A DNA stretch of 64,000 nt, from assembly GCA_016748015.1 (NCBI GenBank), contig JAAOMT010000479.1, positions 122,198-186,197 on the forward strand, in the 5' to 3' direction. Source of the stretch: Geosiphon pyriformis. Its lineage: Eukaryota; Glomeromycota; Glomeromycetes; Archaeosporales; Geosiphonaceae. The translations under genes were made by a program, and so were the position numbers. The notes under the pieces are model-generated. The model searched no databases. It was given only the letters and a program-made list of their open reading frames with translations, and had not been told where the DNA came from. Below, piece by piece: positions 54,670-64,000 of the stretch (position 1 is the stretch's first letter; every line of letters begins with the position of its first letter).

Positions 54670-54999
54670 CTAGATCAATTTACTATTCTGTATTGGTAGA
54701 AACCTTCTGCAAGTAATCATTTTATTTCCTAAATGATATAAAATTAATAAAATATTAAAGCATAATATTAAATCTTGTCGTGTGATATTAGGATATATTG
54801 CACTACCTTGACCATCATAACCCCCTACATGTATGTATCGAAGCTGCATATTAATATGATGCACCACGTTAAAACCTGAATTGGATAAAATATTAGCAGG
54901 CCAAGTAACAATGCTAAATATCATCCCATGATAAGAGAAAAATATTAAACCAGCAATGCAATGATTGGTAATATTTTCGGGGGGTAGTTTCCAATTCAA
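54670..54999 (-). other. Possible exon, unrecognised (109-codon open frame)
   Basis: WKLPPENITNHCIAGLIFFS, then WPANILSNSGFNVVHH and YIHVGGYDGQGSAIYPNI. It has a hydrophobic segment and a Gly-rich turn. The open frame starts at a non-ATG codon and the frame is also open just upstream (LKLETLNW). It looks more coding-like than its surroundings, but I cannot name the protein. Confidence 0.3.
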
Positions 55000-55012
55000 A
55001 GTCTCTTAATGA

Positions 55013-55076
<64 letters not shown>
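55013..55076. repeat. (AAT)n microsatellite
   Basis: Uninterrupted AAT repeat of 64 bases. Confidence 0.98.
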
Positions 55077-55963
55077 GGAATCAAAGCCTTAAGAATGTGA
55101 TTAGATTTTTTTGAGGAGCTAAAAAGTTCCCATAGAATAACTGTGGCTTTTGGATTATGTACAACGGATTGAACGGTAAAACTTGATAGATCACCGCCTA
55201 GGTATAATAAGATATTTTAAAAATCATTCAAAGAGAGCGCAGCTTTACATTTGAAATTTTCGAATAACGATATTTTCATTGGATTTTCAAAAAATGAAAA
55301 TTTTATCAAATTGGTGTATTTGGCATATATCTTTGAAAAAGGCTAAGAAGTAGTTTGTAATTTTTTAAATTGACTTGGCGACTAGATCGGATATCGAGGA
55401 AAGTTGAATATTAATTATTAATTGATCCTTTGAAAAAAAAATGATCCGACGCTAAACTTTAGAAAAATAATTTTTTTTTCCACACTTTTGCATCCCTTTC
55501 AAAAATTTTGGTTATGCCATCATTCCATCATGAAATTTGAATTCATTGACCCATTGTTTCGTTTTTCAAGGATACAAATAAAAAGAAATAGTCATTTATC
55601 ATACAAATCAATTAATTTAAAGAAAATTTTGATAAGCTTTCATCGAATAAACCAAAGAGATTTGACCGCAATCGATCTGGGTATAATAACGTGGCTTTAA
55701 AATTTTTTGATACATAAATAGTTTTTTTGATTAATGTATATACAAACGAAAGACGTTTTAATTTGACTTTCGTATTCACCAATTTGAACCAATGACACAG
55801 AAAATGACAATCACGTTTCCATATCCGTTTAAAATTTCGGATGTCCCGAACAAGTTTTTTTTGGTGATTCTTTTATTTGAGCGCGGAAAAATTTTTATTT
55901 GTTTTACACAGCATTTTATCATATAAAGGTAAAAAAAAAATTCAAAGATCGAAATTCACACAA

Positions 55964-55990
55964 CATCACCATCACCATCACCATCACCAT
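55964..55990. repeat. (ATCACC)n hexamer repeat
   Basis: About four copies of CATCACCATCAC-type units, ending in the ATG of a possible exon start. Confidence 0.9.
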
Positions 55991-56065
55991 GAACTATTCT
56001 TCTCATCCCATTCGAAATGATTGGTGGCTGCGACTCAGATCTGCAATAAAACATATCCATCCTAG
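55989..56065 (+). other. Possible first exon
   Basis: ATG then NYSSHPIRNDWWLRLRSAIK and HIHPR, ending CCTAG before GTATGATCG, a plausible 5' splice site. No continuing exon was found downstream; the next AG sites lead to stops. Unrecognised. Confidence 0.25.
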
Positions 56066-56095
56066 GTATGATCGAAACTTGATTAGTTTACAAAA

Positions 56096-56124
56096 TATTA
56101 TTATTATTATCATTATTATTATTT
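56096..56124. repeat. (ATT)n microsatellite
   Basis: ATT repeat with one ATC interruption. Confidence 0.9.
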
Positions 56125-56279
56125 AGACTAGACAAAAATCTGTTTTTGGAATTTTTATTAGTGTTTGTTCGTTGTTGATCTTTTTTTCATTATATAGATC
56201 GTAAAACCTTTTTATCAATTATTCACACATAAAAAGTAATTTCGATTTTATCATAATCAATCAATAAATCAATCAAATA

Positions 56280-56423
56280 AATCAAAAGGAGAAAAAAACC
56301 TCTCTCTCTCTCAACTTTTTCGGGAAATTTCCTTTTTACAATTTGAGCAATTATTTCACCGATACTTGTCAATATTAATGATAACCAAGAAAATATGATC
56401 TCCCATTGTGTAGATTCACCCAT
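56280..56423 (-). other. Possible exon, unrecognised
   Basis: MGESTQWEIIFSWLSLILTS, then IGEIIAQIVKRKFPEK. A short amphipathic or membrane-like helix. The frame runs into CT-repeat and AT-rich sequence, so it is either an exon end or chance. Confidence 0.2.
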
Positions 56424-56621
56424 TCAACTCCCCATGTACTTTGAAAAATCTTATCATTTATCAAATTCATATAAACAATGATTGATCTTTTTTATATGTT
56501 TTTGTGCAAATAGTACAAGAAACACGATCAAGGTCCCGAGAATTTTATAATTGATCAAAGTTTCTCAATTATAAACAAATAATTTTTTTCTTTGCTGAAT
56601 ATCCTTAATAGAACCATCCAT

Positions 56622-56651
56622 TCAAGTCAAGTCAAGTCAAGTCAAATCAAA

Positions 56652-56682
<31 letters not shown>

Positions 56683-56691
56683 CAAAACAAA
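56622..56691. repeat. (GTCAA)n followed by (AAAAC)n
   Basis: Two adjacent pentamer repeats: GTCAA units at 56,622-56,645 and AAAAC units at 56,651-56,691. Confidence 0.95.
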
Positions 56692-57249
56692 GCAAAATAT
56701 CGTCAATATTTATGCTATACTGACGTTTTAGCAAAAATTAATCGGAACTCCACGAAAAATATTTATTAGTGTACATCTTAAAAAAAAAAAAAAAAACGAA
56801 TCAAAGGAAATGTGTCTATTTTGAAATATTTAGAACAAGGAAACAAAATATTCGGGACATGAATAAGTGGGTCAAGTTTGTTTATCACGGAAAAGAAACA
56901 TTTTCATCATACCATACAATTCTGTAGACTTTGACAGCCAAATTGACCTTTAAGTTTTAAGTTGGCTAATTATTAATAATAATAAAACAATAAAAATTTA
57001 CCCAAAATTACAAAATTGGGAATTTAAATTAAAAAAAGAAAAAAGAAAAAAAGACATTAGAAAAATTGTAATAATATTTGTGAGTAATGTGTTGATTAAA
57101 ATTTATGTAATTAAAAGAAAAAAGGTTAACCTTGAAAGCGGAATAGCTTGAGAAATTACTTAACTCGGGATCATAGATTATTTAATCAAATTTCTTTCTC
57201 TATAATAGACGGAATTTTCAGCATCAATAACGGGGAATCATTTTAAAAA

Positions 57250-57468
57250 TTGGAAAATAAATTCCTTTCTGAAAAAAGATTAATTCCAAAGATTTTGTTA
57301 TCCAACAAAAATCATTCACGAACGGTTGAAAGAAAATGTATCATCATCATTACACCGGGGTTTCACGATCGTGAAAATTGGTTAATATTTCAGGATTTCT
57401 TTTTATTGGTTCAATGGATTTTTAAAGATCAAATTTATTTATTGTTATATTTGGTCAAAACAAAATGA
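57250..57468 (+). other. Possible coding fragment, unrecognised
   Basis: Open frame with KCIIIITPGFHDRENWLIFQ, then DFFLLVQWIF. It starts at a non-ATG codon. Mixed base composition around CACCGGGGTTTCACGATCG suggests coding or regulatory content. No family recognised. Confidence 0.2.
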
Positions 57469-57867
57469 TTGATTATGGAACTTTTCCCTTCGAATTCTTT
57501 GTGGACGACAATTGTTAAAAGAAATAGACGGAAGAAATCTTCAAAATATTTTTTGTAATCATGTAATTTTTATTAAAATGGATATTGTTTCATGAGGGGT
57601 AAATTACGGATGGTTAGCAGCTTACAATAAAACGTTTAGAATTTATTTTAAAGTTTATGATTTTCACTGCACTTGAAAGAAATGTGAGAACATCTTACTT
57701 TTGAAAATCTTGTTGAGCTGACTATATTAATAATGTAAACATTTCACAAATTATCAACAACAAAAAAAAATGGGCCAAAGTTAGAAATCGTATTGATTCA
57801 ATCCCATTGTTTAAAACATTGTTCCTATTTATTATTTAGCAAATATTTTTCCCATGTTTTTTTTTTG

Positions 57868-57951
57868 ACAACAACAACAACAACTACAACAACTACAACA
57901 ACTACAACAACTACAACAACAACAGCAACAATAACAACAATAACAACAACT
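57868..57951. repeat. (AAC)n/(ACAACT)n microsatellite
   Basis: AAC units with regularly spaced T substitutions; the polythreonine reading in one frame is an artefact. Confidence 0.95.
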
Positions 57952-58409
57952 AGGCAAGCAAACATTAAAAAAATAGACAGGATTAAGATTTGAAAATGAA
58001 CTTAATTAATAACACATACACATGGAAAGATTCCCAAGAAAAGAAAGAAACTTATGCGGGGTAACAAGGAAATTAGTATTAGGCTTATGTTTGTGATGGA
58101 AATCATTAAGATCAACAATCCAACGAAGATCTTAAATAATTGAGATGCGAAAATTCCCCGAGCCACGAATCATTTGAGAATCATATTATGTCAATATTTA
58201 TGTTTCAGCAGGTGATAATTTCGAATCAATTTTTTCTCTGTGATTTGTTCAAGAATTACAAAATGGATATATATTCCCGTTATTCTTTTGGGAAATATTT
58301 TCATGATAAATATTTACAATTAAAACTAGTATTCTTCCGGAAATTAGAGAATTCAGGTGGGCTCGGCAATGAATCTCATTCATTGATTGAGATAAGATTA
58401 TTTTTTTTT

Positions 58410-58423
58410 GGGGGGGGGGGGGG
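58410..58423. repeat. Poly(G) run of 14
   Basis: Fourteen consecutive G directly after nine T, in otherwise AT-rich DNA. Confidence 0.98.
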
Positions 58424-58467
58424 AAACTTGAAATGTGACTTTATAATAATTTTTTTTTAAATTATCC

Positions 58468-58522
58468 ATTATTATTATTGTTATTGTTATTGTGATTATT
58501 ATTATTATTATTATTATTATTT
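58468..58522. repeat. (ATT)n microsatellite
   Basis: ATT repeat with ATTGTT interruptions. Confidence 0.95.
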
Positions 58523-60133
58523 AAATAAGGAGGAAATCAATCGCATCGTGTCATCATCACTGTTTCATCCGCTATCAAATATTACGAATTCTTTACAATG
58601 CGACAGAAACTTCCAAGCGTAAAAAAAATCAAGGATCTTATCTTGATCCTTGATTCATTGTCTAGGTCTCCAAAAAAAGATCATATTATTAAACAAAACA
58701 ATAGATATTTTTTCAAATATTTTAATTAATAATTTTTTAAAACTTTGAGCCCGAATTGAAAATGGATCCGAAATTGATTTTTGTAAAAGGAATAGGATGT
58801 TTTTTTATTTGTATGCGTAGAGGTGGTTATTTGCTTTTATAAGAGTTGTTTTTCTGCTATAATTTAAATTTTATGGGTAAAAATTTGTTATCAGATTTCC
58901 ACAGGGCAGTGTTCTAATTATCATTAACACCCCAATCTTGTCTTCGAAAAATCGCCATTTATGAAACATTAGCCCGAAAACTTTCAAGGTCATCATCATC
59001 ATTATCATAATCATCATTATTAAACCTTATAATTATTAAAGTTTATTTCCTTCGAAACTCGGGATTTATAAAGATTTTGTCAATCAGAATTTTTTAATAT
59101 ATAATATTATTTCCCCCGCAAACTTTTACCTGGAAAGGTGTGAGAAAATCTAATATTGTTAATAAAGAAGATTCTTGAAACTTTCGAAAAATAATTTTCA
59201 TAACCTGAACCAATAAACAAAATACTCATTCAAAAGTGAAACAAAATTATCTTTTCGATCATTGTCTTTAGGATTAATGAATTTAAGGGGGGGGAGGTGG
59301 GGACTAACGAATATTTGATTGGGGAAAATGCGTGCGTGCGAGAAATTATGTAAAAATTTCCTTTAATTTATTATTGAACTTTTGTTTCTTCCGTATTCTT
59401 CCCCATTTAACCAAAAAAGAAAAAATTATTGATATTGAACAATACCAATTTATTTGTTATTTGATAATTTGATAATTTGAAAATGGTGGCGCTAACCGAT
59501 CTTCATAATTGTGGCGGTGGCCATTTGCGGAATTTTTGACGGTTGATTTTCAGCTTTTAGCCACCAAATTCGAACGCCATGAATGCCACAAATTGTGCGT
59601 ACATAGCCTTATTTTTTATCTTGATGAGAAAAATACTTGAAATCTATAGTCCGAGTAAATCAAAGATCGCATGCTGAAACTTTTTTTTTATAAAGTTACA
59701 GTATAAAAACTAAGAGATGCATGATTGCGAAAAAAATATCCCAAATTAATGGTCTATGATAAATTTATTTGACCTTTGCAAAAATTCACAAGATTAAATT
59801 AACAAAATTTCCTATATATCAATATTTCTGAAATTAAACAAAGCTAAATAATTTAAAAACGCTGAATAATTTTGTTTGAAAAATCTTTTAAGGAAATTAT
59901 TTCATAACATTAAAACCATTTCGAAAAAGAAAAATTTAATTTTCAATTTTTAAATAAGGCAATAAATTACTTTTTGAACTTTTTTAACGAACATAAAAAT
60001 GGGAACATTATCTTTCATGTTTGAACACGCGATATCCATGTGGTGGTCATGATTATTAGAATGTGATTGCATACATTTAATAAATCAAATCTAATGGTAA
60101 AAAGGTTTCTATTCGAGAATAAAATATAATAAA

Positions 60134-60135
<2 letters not shown>
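58523..60135. other. Intergenic-looking stretch, no gene seen
   Basis: Mixed composition. A GC-richer island at 59,483-59,600 contains GGTGGCGCTAACCGATC, GTGGCGGTGGCCATTTGCGG and CCACCAAATTCGAACGCCAT. A second CT/G-rich spot is at 59,286-59,302 (GGGGGGGAGGTGGGGAC). No open frame or RNA structure could be supported. Confidence 0.4.

Positions 60136-60195
<60 letters not shown>
60136..60195. repeat. (ATA)n microsatellite
   Basis: Uninterrupted run of 60 bases; the poly-Ile ORF over it is spurious. Confidence 0.98.
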
Positions 60196-61797
60196 GGATA
60201 AATTTTGCTTTCACCTAAAACTTTTTTCAAAAGTCACACTAAAAAGATATCCCCATATAATTATAAAATTTATTTTTAAGGAAGATACTTCTCTAAAATC
60301 TTGTTTGATAATTAAAAACCGAGAAAGGATTTACATTACTGGATAATGTTTGAACGTCTCATTAATCAAAAAAAAAAAAAACTGTCAAAATTTCTTGATG
60401 TAATTTGATTAAAAATTAATCTTTCTACTCACAGCATAATGATTGTAAACAAAACGCCAATACCTGCAAACATCTGCACGATTTTTACCTCTGAATTTTA
60501 TACCATGATTGCACTTGAAAAATTCGTCATTTTATGCGGCCTGAACCTCTAAATTTATCTTAAAAATGCACGAACCAGATTCGAGTCATTTGAAACTATA
60601 AAAAGTCTTTTTGCGGCTTGGAGTAATGTTAGACCACCAGCCCTGGAGCATTTGATTTATTTCTTCCCTTTAATCTTAGACATCATATAGAACTGTATTG
60701 GCTTCACTGCAGGTTATTTAATCAAGTTTTTTTATACTTTGATTAAATTTCTGATATTTATTATTAATTTTACTTACTAACTATCAAATTGAAACATATA
60801 ACGTTAATAACGAATTCTGACTTATAATTTGTTTGTTAAATTACCAGTGAGAAATGCTTACAAATCAAAAATCCCGAGTATTCTAAAGAATAATAATGTT
60901 AGACGTTTAAAGACTTTATTTTTGGACTAAAAATTGTGTTGTGTCATGAATACATTAGTTGGATCTATTCTTTAAAAGATGCTACTTGACGCTTACACGT
61001 CACCAATCAGAGATTGCAGAAGTGACTAAGCGTTGGTCTATTTACAAAGATATATTTCATAGTCATTATTAGAAAATTTATGAAAAATTTTTTTTTTTGC
61101 CTATCCTTGGCAAAATTTTACAGATTTGTTTTTTACAAAATTCAATTATGAATTATAAAATATTTGAAATCATGATAAACAAAATATAATTAAACTTAAT
61201 TAATGCTATATTTAATTTTTTAAATCAAGTTCTTATTTTTTGTTGTTTTTATTTTTTAATTATTTTAAAAACCTGAATAAATTGATTATTATTTGAATTT
61301 TTGGTTTAAATAAAAAAATAAAAATAATTTTTTTTTTTAAAATTTAAAAATAATTCTACATATAATATATTTGCTGAGAAAATTTAAAATAAATTTTATT
61401 TATAATATTTCATCAGAATAATAAAAAATTATATATAAATTTTTTTTTGATTTGTTATTTATTATTTCATATACTTAAACTTTTTTGTTCAATTTTTGCT
61501 TTTTTATTAATTGATATTTTTCCTCTTTTATTGTTTTCTACTTTGCTAAATTAAAAATCAGGTTTTACCTAATTGTTTACTAATACTGTTTTATTTATAG
61601 TTAATGATTATATATTGTAAATAGTATTTATGAAATTATAGTTTTTAGAGATTAGATGGCCTTTGTTGACATGATAAAACCACACTTGGGATTGATTAAA
61701 AAGAATAAAGTCTAATCATTGCTTTAGTGTAGAAATCTTTTGATAATTTAAAATTTTTGCTCATGGTGTAATTTTTAGTGTGTTTGGTGTTATTTAT
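60196..61797. other. Intergenic-looking stretch, no gene seen
   Basis: 60,430-61,050 has mixed composition with GCGGCTTGGAGTAATGTTAG and a segment CTTACACGTCACCAATCAGA near 60,992 that combines a CRE-like ACGTCA and a CCAAT box, a possible promoter without an identifiable gene. 61,100-61,640 is AT-rich filler. Confidence 0.35.
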
Positions 61798-61946
61798 AAG
61801 AACTCTCTCAAAAGGAACCAAAAAAAAATGTCGCCTTTTATTTCTTGTGTTCACACTGGCCAATCTCAGCTGTGAATAGTAGTTTACACGTGGAGCGCGG
61901 TTATTTTGCTGATGGAATAGCCACTGAGGAAGCTTGTGTGATTCTT

Positions 61947-61975
61947 ACTACTACTACTACTACTACTACTACTAT

Positions 61976-62063
<88 letters not shown>
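61947..62063. repeat. (ACT)n microsatellite inside exon 1
   Basis: 117 bases of ACT with one ATT interruption, in frame as polythreonine (about 38 Thr, one Ile). Confidence 0.98.
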
Positions 62064-62103
62064 GGTTCTTGGAGATGTGTGAATAATGGCTTAAACTTGG
62101 AAG

Positions 62104-62164
62104 GTAAATTTAAATGGCAACTAAAGTCTCGAATAAAATATTAATATTTGTTTCTTCCTAAAAG
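62104..62164 (+). other. Intron of the Cys-rich gene
   Basis: GTAAAT at the 5' end and CCTAAAAG at the 3' end. Splicing joins GAA-G to GG-CAT so that GLNLEG continues as HCKNHSCQAY. The unspliced frame ends at a TAA inside it. Confidence 0.65.
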
Positions 62165-62571
62165 GGCATTGTAAAAATCATTCTTGTCAGGCCTATGACA
62201 AAAGTATTCAGACCTTCTTTAAGCGGGGTTATCGAAATGGAGGAAAGTTTAATCTCTTTTGGGATGAAGCTGGTTGCAAGTGCCCCCTTTGCAACCAGCC
62301 TATGAGACCTATAAATTGTGGTTTCTTGAGAGCCCAATGGAAAATAAGTGGATACAGAAAAATGAATCCTGGCGAATACCCAGAATAATGGAAGTCTACC
62401 AATGGTGACAAGTATGAGTATTTTAAAAATTCTTCTCGACTTGTTCCATGGGATCAGAGCTTCACTATTGAAGTGAGGGAACACCAAAAATCATTTCAAA
62501 ATGATCATTTTAATGCTTGACATATTTTCTTTCTTTTGATGTAATCGCTATCCTTAGTAAGTGTTCCTAGC

Positions 62572-62595
62572 TCTCTTTCTTTCTTTCTTTCTTTT
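62572..62595. repeat. (CTTT)n microsatellite
   Basis: About six CTTT units shortly after the broken gene. Confidence 0.95.
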
Positions 62596-62599
62596 ACTA

Positions 62600-64000
62600 T
62601 GGTTTATATGTATGATTATGGCTTAATTTTTTAAATAAATAAAAATCAATCTTAGTCATCTTGACTAAAATAAATTAAATGATTTATCAGAATATACAAT
62701 AAGAAAAATTGAGCATAAATTCTTTGCTGAGTTTTAAAAAATATCGCAATTTCAAGAGTGATATTGCTAAGCCAGAGAATTACGCTTTATTTTATCTAGA
62801 TTGAGATAAAGATGTTTTTCAAGCAAACGGGTTTTGAAAATTGGAGAATCAACAGAAAAACCATTTTAAAGTTATCTCAGCACTTGGCATAAAAGGTATG
62901 AGTTTAGGGAGAACAATTTTATGATGAAAGAATTAAACTCTCGGCGAAGTTTGAGCCATAGGTTCGGCTGATATTTCTTGTGGTTCTTTTGTCTTTTTCT
63001 CTCGAGTTGTTCAGTTAAATTAATAGTATTATTATTATTATTATTATTTTGTTCTCCCCTGTATTTTGTCATTTTTTCTCTATTATCTCCATAGGAAATA
63101 ACCCCTAATCCTATGTAAAGCTAAAATCAAAACATACCAGATCTAAGGCCTTCTAATCTTTCGGTATCACGCTTGATTTCTTTTTACTTTGGTTAAAATA
63201 TCTTTGATTAAAGTTTCTATACATGTACTACCATTATAATGTGAAAAGTTTTATTATTATAATGGGAGAATTAAAACACACATTCAGTATCCAGTTGCCA
63301 ATTAAACGAAGTTGTTAGATGAAAATTTTGCATTTTTTATTAGGGAAATAGTAGAAGACAAATTTGTCGAAAAAAAATTGTTTAGGACAAGCTTCTCAAG
63401 AATCCTATACTATCAATAATCCAAATTTAATTGAAAGAAAGCAGAGTTATGAGAAAAATCTAAAATTGAAAGTTGATTAAATTAAGAAAGGGAAAAAAAG
63501 ATGCTATTTATCGTAGGGAGTCCATTTGAGTAAACTTCCCCTTACCTGATAAGAAAGAAAAAGAAAAAATTCGCGAATTACAAGACAGTTATCCACGATA
63601 TAATTTTTCCTTTTAAATTTAAATAATGAATCATTGATTATCGAGAATTATCTCATTCTTTAACTCTTTAGTCTTAATCATCAACCCTATCGTCACTAGG
63701 TGATCGTTCGTTGACTCTAGCTGGTTTTACCGTTAGCTTGAAAGTGAAAGGCTGGCTTGCTAGCCAAATTTTTTTTGAATATTTTCTCACTCAAAAAGTT
63801 AAAAATATAATTATGTTTTTATAATTTTCTAACTTGATTTTGAGGACCTAATACCAAATTGTAAATCAATAATATGTATTTATGACATGATGAATTATTT
63901 TATCATTTGCTAAGCAGTTTCGACTGAAGAAGGCAAACTAAAGTGTTTCCTTAGTGGGTTTCCAGATAGGAGGCTCAGCATGATTATCATATCGAGGCTT
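62600..64000. other. No gene seen
   Basis: Mixed to AT-rich DNA with an (ATT)n microsatellite at 63,027-63,049. A small palindrome GGCTGGCTTGCTAGCC lies near 63,751. Short ORFs are chance frames over the repeat. Confidence 0.45.
63027..63049. repeat. (ATT)n microsatellite
   Basis: Seven to eight ATT units. Confidence 0.95.

Larger units (their letters stand above)
61798..62520 (+). pseudogene. Broken two-exon gene with polythreonine tract and Cys-rich zinc-binding module
   Basis: Exon 1 is open from a stop near 61,797 to 62,103 without an ATG at its start, so the 5' end is missing. It includes a polythreonine run encoded by (ACT)n, then GSWRCVNNGLNLEG. A 61-bp intron (GTAAAT...CTAAAAG) joins it to exon 2: HCKNHSCQAYDKSIQTFF, then CKCPLCNQPMRPINCGF, RAQWKISGY. 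A TAA at 62,386-62,388 interrupts PE-stop-WKSTNGDKYEYF, and the frame ends at TGA 62,520. From memory this Cys module (GLNLEGxCxN-CxAY...CPxC) occurs in ubiquitin-like proteins of fungi and protists. Zinc binding is inferred from the cysteines. Confidence 0.5.

Noticed and set aside
57868-57951. ORF 57,793-57,993 with polythreonine
   Set aside because: Created by the (AAC)n microsatellite; no flanking coding signal.
59540-59600. tRNA-like B box (GGCGTTCGAATTTGG on the minus strand)
   Set aside because: No A box, no cloverleaf and no acceptor pairing could be drawn.
60015-60230. ORF 60,015-60,230 with poly-isoleucine
   Set aside because: Produced by the (ATA)n microsatellite.

Overview
This window looks like gene-poor nuclear DNA of an arbuscular mycorrhizal fungus (Glomeromycotina, Rhizophagus- or Gigaspora-like). 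The base composition is extremely AT-rich. The Ty3/Gypsy and LINE proteins match, from memory, repeat families typical of that group. Introns and trinucleotide microsatellites are eukaryotic in style. No CRISPR array, prokaryotic operon or tRNA/rRNA gene was found.

About 1-50,230 is a stack of nested retroelements. The oldest layer is F, a minus-strand Gypsy relic decayed almost to pure AT (48,944-50,229). Into F went a LINE (about 21,312-48,943, plus strand) and a minus-strand Gypsy of a second family, E (8,053-21,296, continuing left of the window). The LINE was split by Gypsy D (21,682-41,472), which was itself split by Gypsy C (30,077-39,797). The LINE also carries a solo LTR (42,011-42,945). 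Element E was split by Gypsy B (10,346-18,655, minus) and by Gypsy A (window start to 8,052, plus). Element A carries a 1.83-kb insertion bounded by terminal inverted repeats (2,656-4,486). Several layers are supported by 4-bp target duplications and by reading frames that reopen when the insertion is taken out.

Elements A-D share one layout. It runs LTR (TGTTAC...GTAACA) - primer site - gag (N-terminal domain, capsid, CCHC knuckle) - retropepsin - Cys-rich zinc-binding domain - dUTPase - reverse transcriptase - RNase H - integrase - a separate ORF of about 210 codons - polypurine tract - LTR. The dUTPase inside a Gypsy pol and the conserved post-integrase ORF are the most interesting biology here. 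The four copies also carry different repeat modules in U3 upstream of a shared TATA box. All copies are dead; most stops and active-site losses fit C-to-T or G-to-A transitions.

50,230-53,165 is an almost pure AT stretch with three degraded copies of one repeat in alternating orientation. From about 53,900 to the end the sequence changes character: mixed base composition, many microsatellites, no recognisable retroelements, a few unrecognised possible exons, and one recognisable broken gene (about 61,798-62,520) encoding a Cys-rich zinc-binding module behind a polythreonine tract.
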